A stretch of 64,000 nt of DNA from Asparagopsis taxiformis. Taxonomy: Eukaryota > Rhodophyta > Florideophyceae > Bonnemaisoniales > Bonnemaisoniaceae. Under the pieces are notes generated by a model. The model ran no database searches and was not told where the DNA came from. It saw only the letters and a program-made list of their open reading frames with translations. The translations under genes and the position numbers were made by a program. The stretch's first letter is position 1, and each line of letters starts with the position of its first letter. Below are positions 27,511 to 36,622 of this stretch, one piece after another. Location: NCBI GenBank assembly GCA_030407315.1, contig JALQPE010002090.1, forward strand, positions 16,020 through 80,019. The letters run 5' to 3'.

Positions 27511-29718
27511 ATGCTAACACCCCGCGGCCCGCCGGCTCTGCTGGAGGTGGAGCGAGAAACCCCTTCGCAGGGCGCTCCCTCCCTCGTCGGGGCCGGTGCG
27601 CCGCCAGCGACGGAAGCGTCCGTCGCGCCCGCCCCATCCGTTAGGGCGGGAGAAGCCGTTGCTTCGCAGGCCGTCGCCTCTTCGTCTCGCCCGATGGCTC
27701 CGTCTCGCCTGGTGGCTTCCGTGACGCCTGCCGAGGCTGCTAGGGCCGTCGCCCCACGTGATGATGACGCAACGGCGTCCGACTCGGGGAATTCGTCACC
27801 CGTCATTCCGGATGCCGCGGCCCCTTCGATGGGTGTAGCCGCGATGGCAGCGGCCGCTCGTTCGCGTCGTGCTGTGGCGGCGGCCCGCACGGGCGTGCCT
27901 CGTCGTGATGGCTCGCCGCGTTCTCCTCGCCAGGACCCCTCGCCGGAGGGTGGTGACCCCGTTGGGACAGTCGGCACCGCCTCACGTGGCGGTGCGGCGC
28001 TAAACGTAGGCGTCCTGACCCACGCGTGGGCTGCGTTGCCCCGCGTGGGTATCACGGATGACGATCTCGCCACGTTGGCTAGAGATCGTCTGGACGCCCG
28101 CGCGGTCGTCGACTATATGCGTTCCGCCGAAGATACGTGGGGGCGAGCAGCCGGGCGTCGTTTCGCCAACGGGCCGCCGGGATCGGAACGTTACCAGATC
28201 CCGGCGTCGATACGTTGCGACCGCTCGTGGTTGCGTGACGTCAACGACGCGATCTACGTCGACCGTATGGACGCATACTTATGGAAGGGGACGCCCGAGG
28301 AACCGCCGTTCATCTCGGTGTCGTCCGTATTCGTATGTCCGCGGACACTTTCCGAAAGGCAACGTGCCGAATGGAAGACTGCTCTTTCGTTGAGCGTCAT
28401 CTCCAAAAGCGTCGTGTCGTACGATGACCACTTCGCTCTCCGCCACGTGAACGCGGACGACTATCGTGTGTCGCACGCGTCAGCTCCGTGGGTCGTCCCG
28501 AGCGAGCTCTACTTCCCGCCGTTGCCGGAAGTAGTCGAGGAGTTTCCGTACCCCCGTGGGTCGTCCACGTTATTACCACGCGTGGTACATTATTTCACCG
28601 ATGCCGTGAAGGACGCGCCTGCCCCCGTGAAGGAACGTTTCCTTATGGCCGTGGACATCGAACACGCAGCGATGCTCGCGTGCTCGCTATTCGTGGAACG
28701 TCGTGTGTTCGGGCGCGCGTGCCTACTGCCGGAGTCCACGTTGGACTTCCTGGCCGATTACGAGATGCTTCGTGCAATCCCGGTTGACGGTTCCGACACG
28801 TTTGTCTCCGTCACCAGCGCGTTGGCTGAGGTTCGCGGCGCCCTTGCGTTGGGGCCGGAGTATCGGGTTATACGTCCCGATTACGCAAGCGGCGATAACC
28901 AGGAGTTCGTCTCCGTTCGTAGCGATGGGGCTTACGTGCCGCGGGTCGCTTCCCGTTCCGAACGCCGTCGTGGCAATCGTGCCGGTTATTTCGGCGGCCT
29001 CGGGGGCAACGAGCGCCCCCGAGGGACGCGTTCTGGCCGTCGTGGCCATCAAAACGAAGCGCCGCGTGCGCCGGATCCTCGAGAGGTCGTGCCACGCGAG
29101 GCTACGGGAGGGGGCAACGTTGCCCAGGTCGGTCGTCCGAATGTGGCCACGCCGGCCGAACGCGCGCCACGCTTCGTTAGCCTGGACGACCGCGTCTCCG
29201 ATGAGGATGCCCGTCGGCTTCTCGGTACGTCGATGTCCGCTCCGCCTCGTGCGGACGGCTGGGTTATCCGTTCCCTCATCTCGTCCGTGGCTCGCGCAGC
29301 CGAAGAGTTCAGGGCCCAGACGTTGGACCTGACTGCCCGCTTGGCAACGGAACGCGCGATTTCGGAGCGTCTCGCCGCGGCGACTCGTAGTTACGCGCCG
29401 CCCGTTGGCGTTCGTAATGAACCGTACGGTTACGCGAGTGGCGGCGGCTTCGGCGACCCCGTCGGGTATGGTCACGCAGCGGCGTACCTGCCACGCGACC
29501 CCGCTCCGGCGCGCCCTTCGGATACGCGCAGTCACGGGACTGCGGATCCTTACGCTAGGGATCCCGCGTCTCGTCGCGAGCGAGCCCCCGTGGTCACGCA
29601 GACCGTCGATCCGTACGCGCCGGGCTTCGTTCAGCCCACTCGCAGCCGCAGCCACGATAGCCGCGGCGAAGGCCCTGGTCCGTATGACCCTGCGGGCAAG
29701 CGTTCTCGTCGCTACTAG
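27511..29718 (+). CDS. Antisense ORF of gypsy B, copy 2
   Basis: Near-identical to copy 1 over more than 700 residues, with only a few replacements (for example EQGN to GGGN, GRQNE to GHQNE). One extra C near 27563 shifts the frame: the ATG equivalent to 23306 (27489) now leads to a stop at 27644. An ATG at 27511 in another phase enters the main frame (MLTPRGPPALLEVERET) and gives 735 codons. Either this copy lost its original start or copy 1 did; the body of the ORF stays open in both. Function unknown. Confidence 0.65.
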   Translation: MLTPRGPPALLEVERETPSQGAPSLVGAGAPPATEASVAPAPSVRAGEAVASQAVASSSRPMAPSRLVASVTPAEAARAVAPRDDDATASDSGNSSPVIPDAAAPSMGVAAMAAAARSRRAVAAARTGVPRRDGSPRSPRQDPSPEGGDPVGTVGTASRGGAALNVGVLTHAWAALPRVGITDDDLATLARDRLDARAVVDYMRSAEDTWGRAAGRRFANGPPGSERYQIPASIRCDRSWLRDVNDAIYVDRMDAYLWKGTPEEPPFISVSSVFVCPRTLSERQRAEWKTALSLSVISKSVVSYDDHFALRHVNADDYRVSHASAPWVVPSELYFPPLPEVVEEFPYPRGSSTLLPRVVHYFTDAVKDAPAPVKERFLMAVDIEHAAMLACSLFVERRVFGRACLLPESTLDFLADYEMLRAIPVDGSDTFVSVTSALAEVRGALALGPEYRVIRPDYASGDNQEFVSVRSDGAYVPRVASRSERRRGNRAGYFGGLGGNERPRGTRSGRRGHQNEAPRAPDPREVVPREATGGGNVAQVGRPNVATPAERAPRFVSLDDRVSDEDARRLLGTSMSAPPRADGWVIRSLISSVARAAEEFRAQTLDLTARLATERAISERLAAATRSYAPPVGVRNEPYGYASGGGFGDPVGYGHAAAYLPRDPAPARPSDTRSHGTADPYARDPASRRERAPVVTQTVDPYAPGFVQPTRSRSHDSRGEGPGPYDPAGKRSRRY

Positions 29719-30021
29719 GTCGTTCCTAGGTTAGTTCGTAGGCCACGTCGGCTCTAGCATCGTATTGCTTCGTAAACTTCGTCTTGTTTCTTTGCGTAAT
29801 CGCATGGCTCCGTTGAGCTTCGTAATTTGCGTTTGGCAGGTCGTCTGCAGCAGAGGAGGGGTTTAGCGTTAAGCCCCTCCCCACAATTTTTTTTGTTGTG
29901 GCGTCTACCCCGTCGGGTGTCGTAAGGCTTACGTAGCCCGTGTTTCGAGTTCGCGGCGGCGCGTGCCCGTTGGCAGGTTCGTAACACACGCAATTATTCG
30001 GCAAAGCGGCGGCGCGTAGCG

Positions 30022-30775
30022 GCGGCTTTTCACTGCGAGTGGTACGTTAACCTCGATCTTAGAGCCCGTTGGCGTGCGTATCATTTAGTAACTAACTCGC
30101 AAATCGTTTCCGCCGTCGTTTCTCGTTCGGATAACCCCGTCGGGTGTCGGATTTCGTTGAGCATTCGAGCTCCTTAGCGCGTAGCACATCGGTGCCCATT
30201 TTAATTTGCTCCGATGAGCTGGGCGAAAATTTCGTCGAACGTCAGACCGACGGGCGTGTGAGTCGGTTTGACGTTCTACGCCGTGGCGTGTATGTAGTAA
30301 TTCGTCGCAGTACGTTGCGGTTTCGTTGACGACGTGGTGGCCGGCGGGCTTGGCTTTTCGTATAGCCGTTGACGTCATTAGCGCCGTCGCGCTTCGCGTT
30401 GCCGCGGCTTCACGTTGGCCAGTGGCGTTATCATTTTGTAACTATCTCGGAATTCGTTTCCGCCGTCGTTCCTCGTGCGGATAACCCCGTCGGGTGTCGA
30501 ATTCCGTTGAGCATTCGAGCTCTCTGGCACGTAGCACGTCGGTGCCAATTTTAATTCGCTCCGGTGAGCTGGACGGAAAATTCGCTAAGCGTCAGGCCGA
30601 CTCGCGCGTGAGTTGGCTTGACGCTTCACGCCGTTGCGTGTACGCGGTAGTGCGTCGTGGTGCGTCGCGGTTCCGTAGACAACGTTTTTGCCGGCGGGCT
30701 TGGCTTTTCGTATAGCCGTTAACACCGTTAGCGCCGTCGCGCTTCACGTTCCCGCGGCTTCACGTTAGCCGGTGG
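30022..30775 (+). repeat. Degenerate tandem repeat of about 350-380 bp in gypsy B 3' region
   Basis: GCGGCTT-headed units start near 30022, 30404 and 30754. Shared blocks include TTCGGATAACCCCGTCGGGT, CGTTGAGCATTCGAGCTC, and GGCGGGCTTGGCTTTTCGTA ahead of TAGCCGTT. One full copy also exists at 25837-26223. The breakpoint of the large duplication (26223 and 30408) coincides with a unit boundary. Confidence 0.75.
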
Positions 30776-32020
30776 CGCAATCGTTGCGCTAGTCCGCTTC
30801 GTGTGGTGGCGTCGTTCGCCGCGGCGTCCGAGGAGCGTTTCGTTAGCTCATTCGTTATGTGGTGCGACGTGCACCTGGGCATACGTAATGCTCGCCCTCT
30901 ACGCCGTTGCGTAATTCCGTTTATTCGACTTGCGAACCCGACGGGGGCGCGATTGACGCAGTCGCTTCGCATGCCCGCGGGCGTTTGAGGCTGTTACGTG
31001 AGCCAACTTTTCGTCGGCTTGTTGCCTTCAGCTGTGCCGTTTACGTTGGCTACCAGCTTGTACGCCGTTGCGTATTCGTGTTTCGTTACGTGCGTTCGAC
31101 TGGCCGGCGGGCTTTTCGCTTTCGCGCGTCGTTCGTTATGCCCGCGTGGCAGGACACCGTTGTGTCGTTCCGTGGTTGCCGTACGTGGCTACCGCGTTCG
31201 GCGTCGTGCCTCACGATGGCGATACGGTTCGCCGTCCGTCGTCGCGGCCTCGTTGGCTCGTCTTTCGCACGCTTTACTCGCGCGCTTCGTGCGCTGAGAC
31301 CCGTTGGTCTAATTCGTCGGCTAACGTATAGCTTCGTTCCGCTTCGTGCGGGGAGTTTCGTAATGAGGCCGTTGCCATCTTCGCTGGGGACGCGTCCGTC
31401 CTACGTCGTTTCTCCGCCTACCGGCGTCACGTTGCCGTTAGCTCGCGAGCTGTTTGGCGTTGACCTCGTTGGTCGATGCGACTCGTTGTCAGCGGTTGTC
31501 CACGGGGACGTACGATGGCTCACGTGACATGCCAAAATTACGAAATTTTCGGGGCACGCGTGTCCCGAGATTTGGCCGGATTAGCGCACTGTAATCGGCC
31601 CGATTTTTCGTACCGTGCGTCCATGGCCCGCTGGCCCAAGTATAATTTTTCGCGCGAAAAATCTGACGTGTTGTCCGTCCGTGGCCCGTGGTGTCGTCAC
31701 CTTTGCCCGTGGGACGGTCAACACTGTCGAGCCAGTCGTGGCTCTTCACATCGTGTGAATCGTCCGCGCGTGGACTCGTCGTCCAATCTTTCGTTGGCGC
31801 TCGTGCCTCCACCAACGTATGGTGTCGAAAACGAAAAGAGCGACGGCTCTAGCACGCATCGCGCCCCCCCCCAACGCAAGGGTGGACGTCCCGGCCACTC
31901 GTTGTGCCTTCGCTTCTCGTTCGTGCGGCTCGTCGCCTTCGTTTGTTGCATCGTGCAACGTCGCGCACGCGTGCGCTTAACCCGACGCTCGTGTGCGTTT
32001 TCGGGGGCCGTCGTGGCCTT
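30776..32020. other. Gene-less 3' region of gypsy B
   Basis: CG-rich sequence between the pol stop and the repeats. Open frames on both strands are present but have no recognisable domain and look like by-products of base composition. Confidence 0.5.
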
Positions 32021-35000
32021 TCACGTTGTTGCTCGTCGCACGCGTGCGAAGTATCGAGAGACGCTCTCTTCAGATACGTTCCGGCGGGGTTCCCACGTAG
32101 GGTTACGATACCCGACCCACTTCACGAGGAAGTCTAACGTTCCGTCCTCGTTCACGCGGTGGTTGAGTAGGTCGTCTACTACATACGCTGGACCGTCGCG
32201 GTTCTTGTCGAGGTCTGCCTCGGTGGCATCGTATGGCTCCGGCGGGGGCGCGTTCGCCGGCGTTGGCGCGTACGCAACGCGGTCCGAGTTGACACGTTCA
32301 ACTACGTCTCCTCGTTGGATGACGAACGTTCGTACGTCGTTACGTAGTACGCGGAACGGTCCCAACGCGTGGTTGCCGAGCTTCGTGCCCTTCGTGGTCC
32401 CGTCCGTCGGGTCGATGAATACGTATTCTCCCGCGCGGATGTTTCGATTCGAGACACGGACTCGTTTGTCGAAATTTCGTTTATAACGTGCCTGCGCGGC
32501 CTTCAGCGTTCGATACGCGTTATCCATCGTTGTGGCGAGCTCACGAACGTAAGTGGCTCGCCCTCCCCCGTCGGGTAGTTCGCGGTTCGTTACCGACGTG
32601 TGTAGCGCCAACGGTGGCGGTGGATTCGTGAGAATCAAGTCGAAGGGCGTCGTGCCCGTGCTCGAATGCACATGCGTGTTGTACGCAAACGTTAACGCCG
32701 ATGCGTATCGATCCCAGTCGTTCTGGTTTTCGTTCACGTAATTGCGCAGCATCGCCAGGATCGTCCTGTTGTAGCGCTCCACCTGCCCGTTCGTTTGGGG
32801 GTGGTACGTCGACGTAAAGACGTTCGTTACGCCAATCTCGTTGCAGACGCGCTGGAAAAACTTAGCAGCGAACTGCTTTCCGTTATCGCTTATGAGCGTC
32901 CGTGGGGGTCCATACGAGAAGACCCACGCGTTGACGAACGCGCTCGCCACGTTGGCGGAATCGATATTTCGTAGAGGTACGACTCTAGTCAGCTTCGTGA
33001 AGCGGTCCGTTATCACGAGAATAAATCGGTTACCACGCGTGGTCTTCGTAAGCGGACCTAGTATGTCGATACATAGGTCTCGCAGCGGCTCCGTAGCCGG
33101 AAATAAACGTAACGGGTTCGTCCGTTTGCGAAGCTTCACGCGGTTCTTCGCACATCCAACGCAGTTTCGTACCGTTGCGTGGATGTCGGCGGCCATCGCG
33201 GGCCAGTAGTACGTCCTCCGTAGGGTATAGTACATACGCGTTTGCCCGGGATGTCCAGCGAGGACGTGGTGGTGCGTTAACTCCAGCAGCCGCGGCCGTA
33301 ACGAAGCCGGCACAACGATTTGTGTACGTTCCTCATCGTGAGGGTTCCGGCGTCGGAGTAGGCCATCGTGGCCTTCGAAGAATGCAGCGTCCTGCGTCTC
33401 GGACTGTCGTGTCAGTATCGTTTGACAGAACGCGTCCTCGCGTTGAGCTTCGATAAGCTCGTCCCTCGTAATGGGAAGCTGAACGTCAGCTGGTGGCACG
33501 CGTGCCGAATCGTCTTCAGCAGCGCGCTGTTCGTCGAGGAAATCCGGTTCCTCGTCAAGAACGTCATCGAGCGACGCGTCGCGGTTGAACTCGAGGCCAT
33601 CGTGGCCAGCCGTCGTGGCTGATGTTCGTTCATCACGAGTCTCGTTCGACGGGTCGTCGTGACCCCTGGCATTCGTTGCCTTTTTACGTACGGACGTCGT
33701 TCGTCCTTGCCCATTTCGTGTGGGTTGTCGCCGACTGCGAGTCGTCACGAGGACCGCGTCCCCGTACGATGGTACGTCATCGTCGACGGGTCGACCGTCG
33801 TCATACGTAGATATCACACGTGATAAAGCGTCAGGTACCTGGTGCACGCGCCCAGGCCTGTACGTGACTTCGAAATCGAATTCGGCAACGCGTAGCCTCC
33901 ATCGTAGTAGTCGTCCGGACGCGTCCGTTAACGTCATCAGCCAACGTAAGGCTTCGTGGTCCGTACGTACGGTAAATCGTTGACCCTCTACGTAGGGTCG
34001 GAGCGACGTTATCGCCCAAACGACGGAGTAGCACTCGCGCTCCGTTGCCGAGTAACCGCGTTCGGTTTCGTTAAGGGTCTTCGACCAGTACCCAATCGGC
34101 ACCCATTCGTTGGGCTTATCTTCGTTTTGCTGCTGGAGCAACGTAGCTCCCAGCTGATACGCCGACGCGTCGGTATCGATCATGAACGGACGTCCCGCCT
34201 TCGGAAGGTGCAATACTGGTGGCGACACCAGTATTGTCTTCAACGTTTCGAACGCATTCGTTTGCGCGTCCGTTGGGTTCGTCCAATCGGGGGAAGCGTC
34301 CTTCTTCAACATCGTGTTGAGTGGCCGAGCGATCTCGGCATACGCCTTTACGAAACGGCGGTAAACGTTGGCCGCGCCCAAAAACGATCGACATTGCGTC
34401 TTGTCGCGTGGGAACGTAGCCGTACGAAAGGCTTCCTTGTTCCGAGCTGCGACGTGCAGCTTCCCTGGGGTAATCACGTGCCCCAGGTAGTCAACTCGTG
34501 GTTGAAAGAACGAGCACTTCGTGAGCTTTAACGTTACTCCCGCTGCGCGTAGCAGGGAAAGCACCTGGTCAACGTGACCCAGGTGAGACTCGAGGTCTTT
34601 CGAAAAGACGATTACGTCGTCTAAGTAGACCAGGCACGATTGCCAACGTACTCCGGAGAGGATGATGTCCAACGTCCGCTGAAACGTAGCGGGGGCATTT
34701 CGTAGCCCGAATGGCATTCGCACGTAGCGATACGTTCCCATGAAAGACGTAAACGTTGTCTTATCACGGTCCTCGGCGGAGACGGGCACTTGCCAGTAAC
34801 CGGCGTTACAATCGAGTGTCGTGAAGATGGCGGCGTCGCCCAACGAATCAAGGCAGTCTTCCATACGAGGAAGCGGGTACGAATCAGCGATCGTTTTCGC
34901 GTTCAAACGCCTGTAATCGACACAGAAACGTAAGGATCCGTCCTTCTTCGGCACCAACACGATTGGTGACGCCCATTCGCTGGACGCGGGTTCGATAACC

Positions 35001-36622
35001 CCTTCGTTGAGCATCTTCGTGATCTGCTCCTCGGCTATCGTACGTAAAGCCGGACCCTGACGATAGGGCATTGAACGTATGGGCCGCGTGCCCGGTTCGA
35101 GTTCGATTCGATGCTCCGTAGCATTGATTTCGCCGAGGCGTCCGCTCGTCCACATTGACGAATGTGTAGCTAGCATCTCGTTGATGCGCTTTCGTAAATC
35201 CTCGTCGTCGAGGTGCGACAAATCGATTGTCGACTGCCAATCCGTGGCGGGGTCGTTCCCCTTTTCGTTGACCAACGGGTCTGGCGTTTCGTCGCCCAAC
35301 CCGTTCGTATTCGTCCGTGTCGTCGCGTCGACTAGCGGTAGGTTCAAAACCTTCGCGAGGGCTTCGCCGCCCTCACGCTTGAGTGGGACGATTCCCAGCG
35401 GGGAGCGTACCGCGTACGCAATCGTTGCGCCTTTCGGCAATTCGCGGTCCTTCTTCGTGAAGTTCGACACGATGATAGAGAACGTCTCTCTCGGTCCTAC
35501 GTCGACCACTCCGTTGGCTATGCGCAGCCCATGCCGGAATTGCACCGACGCTTTCGGTTCGAGGAACACGAGTCCGGTCGCATCCGTCGTCACGTTGACG
35601 GTCCGTTGCGACATCGCCGGTACACGCGTGTACTTCGTCAGGCGAACCGAGAACGTTCGGCTCGGCCTATTCGAGGCCGCGTTACGCTCGCGGCGTTTCG
35701 GGGGCTCCACGTTTGGATTCGTCTCCTCCCCCTCCTCGTACGGAGTCGTCGTATCGCCCTCCGCGATAATGGGTATCGTATCCCCCCGATGGAGGTCGAT
35801 TGTCTGCGCTCGACAGCGTATAGCATCGACATGCTTCGACATGAACGACGTGCCCATTATAACGGGGACAGCCAGCGTGTTGGCTACGAAGAATTTTACG
35901 CGGAACAGCGAGTTCCCCAGCCTGACACGAAGCAGGATGGCGCCTTCGATAGGCAAACGTCGCCCGTTGGCGTCTCCGAGCTTCGGCAGCTCTTCGTCAC
36001 GTAGACAGCGGTCGACCCAGTCGTAGGGTAGTAAACTTGTTCGTATCAAGTTGTAGCCGCTGCACGTATCCATCGCGATGGTAATCGCCCTCATCACGTT
36101 GAGGTCTAGTCCGATCGTTCCGGACACGATATAATGCTTCGACGCAAGTAGGCACGTATGCCCGTCGAGGACCAACGGTTCGGTCCTGACCGGCGCGCGG
36201 TCTACGTCTTCGCTAGCGGTTCGTCGCTTCATCGTGTGAGCCCGTATGGCTTCTTTTGCGTCGACACGCTTCGTATAAGCCGCGTGCTTGGCTTTCTCGC
36301 GCTCGGAAGCGTCGTGCTTCCGGGTAGCGCGTCTCGCTCGTCTGCGAGGCTTCCTCTTCGTGTGAGGTTCGTTCGTCCCGTCGGACTTCGTTTCTTCCCC
36401 CACGTCGGGTGTCGTGTGACTCGAGTTGGCCTTCGCGGCCGTGAGCTTTACGTAACTCTCGTTCATCGGTGAGCCTGCGGAGGACCAATCATCGACGTCG
36501 GTCGTCCCCCTTTTACGTAAGGGTTCAGGCGATGTGGGTGGCTCGTGACCTACATCGCCTGGTCGTTTCCCGGCGCGGGGCCGTTCGACACGTTGTCGTC
36601 GTGAGCCCACGAAGCTCGTTCG
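32021..36622 (-). CDS. Gypsy B pol polyprotein with chromodomain
   Basis: An open frame of about 1530 codons, open from 36622 and overlapping the end of gag in the -1 phase. No ATG lies near its start (it opens with GTG at 36610), so it is best read as part of a Gag-Pol fusion. Domains: protease with a variant motif (IAMDTCSGYNLI, Cys for the usual Gly/Ser after DT), RT (FCVDYRRLN, PFGLRNAPATFQR, YLDDVIVFSK), RNase H (IDTDASAYQLGATL), integrase (HHHVLAGHPG, CVGCAKN, CIDILGPL, LISDNGKQF, HPQTNGQVERYNRT), and a C-terminal chromodomain (YVVDDLLNHRVNEDG, LVKWVGYRNPTWEP). No stops or frameshifts seen. Confidence 0.95.
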   Translation of the reverse strand, partial: RTSFVGSRRQRVERPRAGKRPGDVGHEPPTSPEPLRKRGTTDVDDWSSAGSPMNESYVKLTAAKANSSHTTPDVGEETKSDGTNEPHTKRKPRRRARRATRKHDASEREKAKHAAYTKRVDAKEAIRAHTMKRRTASEDVDRAPVRTEPLVLDGHTCLLASKHYIVSGTIGLDLNVMRAITIAMDTCSGYNLIRTSLLPYDWVDRCLRDEELPKLGDANGRRLPIEGAILLRVRLGNSLFRVKFFVANTLAVPVIMGTSFMSKHVDAIRCRAQTIDLHRGDTIPIIAEGDTTTPYEEGEETNPNVEPPKRRERNAASNRPSRTFSVRLTKYTRVPAMSQRTVNVTTDATGLVFLEPKASVQFRHGLRIANGVVDVGPRETFSIIVSNFTKKDRELPKGATIAYAVRSPLGIVPLKREGGEALAKVLNLPLVDATTRTNTNGLGDETPDPLVNEKGNDPATDWQSTIDLSHLDDEDLRKRINEMLATHSSMWTSGRLGEINATEHRIELEPGTRPIRSMPYRQGPALRTIAEEQITKMLNEGVIEPASSEWASPIVLVPKKDGSLRFCVDYRRLNAKTIADSYPLPRMEDCLDSLGDAAIFTTLDCNAGYWQVPVSAEDRDKTTFTSFMGTYRYVRMPFGLRNAPATFQRTLDIILSGVRWQSCLVYLDDVIVFSKDLESHLGHVDQVLSLLRAAGVTLKLTKCSFFQPRVDYLGHVITPGKLHVAARNKEAFRTATFPRDKTQCRSFLGAANVYRRFVKAYAEIARPLNTMLKKDASPDWTNPTDAQTNAFETLKTILVSPPVLHLPKAGRPFMIDTDASAYQLGATLLQQQNEDKPNEWVPIGYWSKTLNETERGYSATERECYSVVWAITSLRPYVEGQRFTVRTDHEALRWLMTLTDASGRLLRWRLRVAEFDFEVTYRPGRVHQVPDALSRVISTYDDGRPVDDDVPSYGDAVLVTTRSRRQPTRNGQGRTTSVRKKATNARGHDDPSNETRDERTSATTAGHDGLEFNRDASLDDVLDEEPDFLDEQRAAEDDSARVPPADVQLPITRDELIEAQREDAFCQTILTRQSETQDAAFFEGHDGLLRRRNPHDEERTQIVVPASLRPRLLELTHHHVLAGHPGQTRMYYTLRRTYYWPAMAADIHATVRNCVGCAKNRVKLRKRTNPLRLFPATEPLRDLCIDILGPLTKTTRGNRFILVITDRFTKLTRVVPLRNIDSANVASAFVNAWVFSYGPPRTLISDNGKQFAAKFFQRVCNEIGVTNVFTSTYHPQTNGQVERYNRTILAMLRNYVNENQNDWDRYASALTFAYNTHVHSSTGTTPFDLILTNPPPPLALHTSVTNRELPDGGGRATYVRELATTMDNAYRTLKAAQARYKRNFDKRVRVSNRNIRAGEYVFIDPTDGTTKGTKLGNHALGPFRVLRNDVRTFVIQRGDVVERVNSDRVAYAPTPANAPPPEPYDATEADLDKNRDGPAYVVDDLLNHRVNEDGTLDFLVKWVGYRNPTWEPRRNVSEESVSRYFARVRRATT
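36526..36571 (-). promoter_or_regulatory. -1 ribosomal frameshift signal, gypsy B gag/pol
   Basis: On the minus strand gag codons read CCG GGA AAC, forming G GGA AAC (36571-36565), a textbook X XXY YYZ heptamer in the right phase. Slipping back one base enters the pol frame. Three bases on, CAGGCGATGT (36561-36552) pairs perfectly with ACATCGCCTG (36535-36526) over a 16-base loop. The gag stop TAG is at 36552-36550, at the stem/loop border. Confidence 0.8.

Noticed and set aside
30907..32486. Plus-strand frames of 200-336 codons after and over the pol end
   Set aside because: They are reverse-strand shadows of pol or composition effects in CG-rich DNA, without domains.
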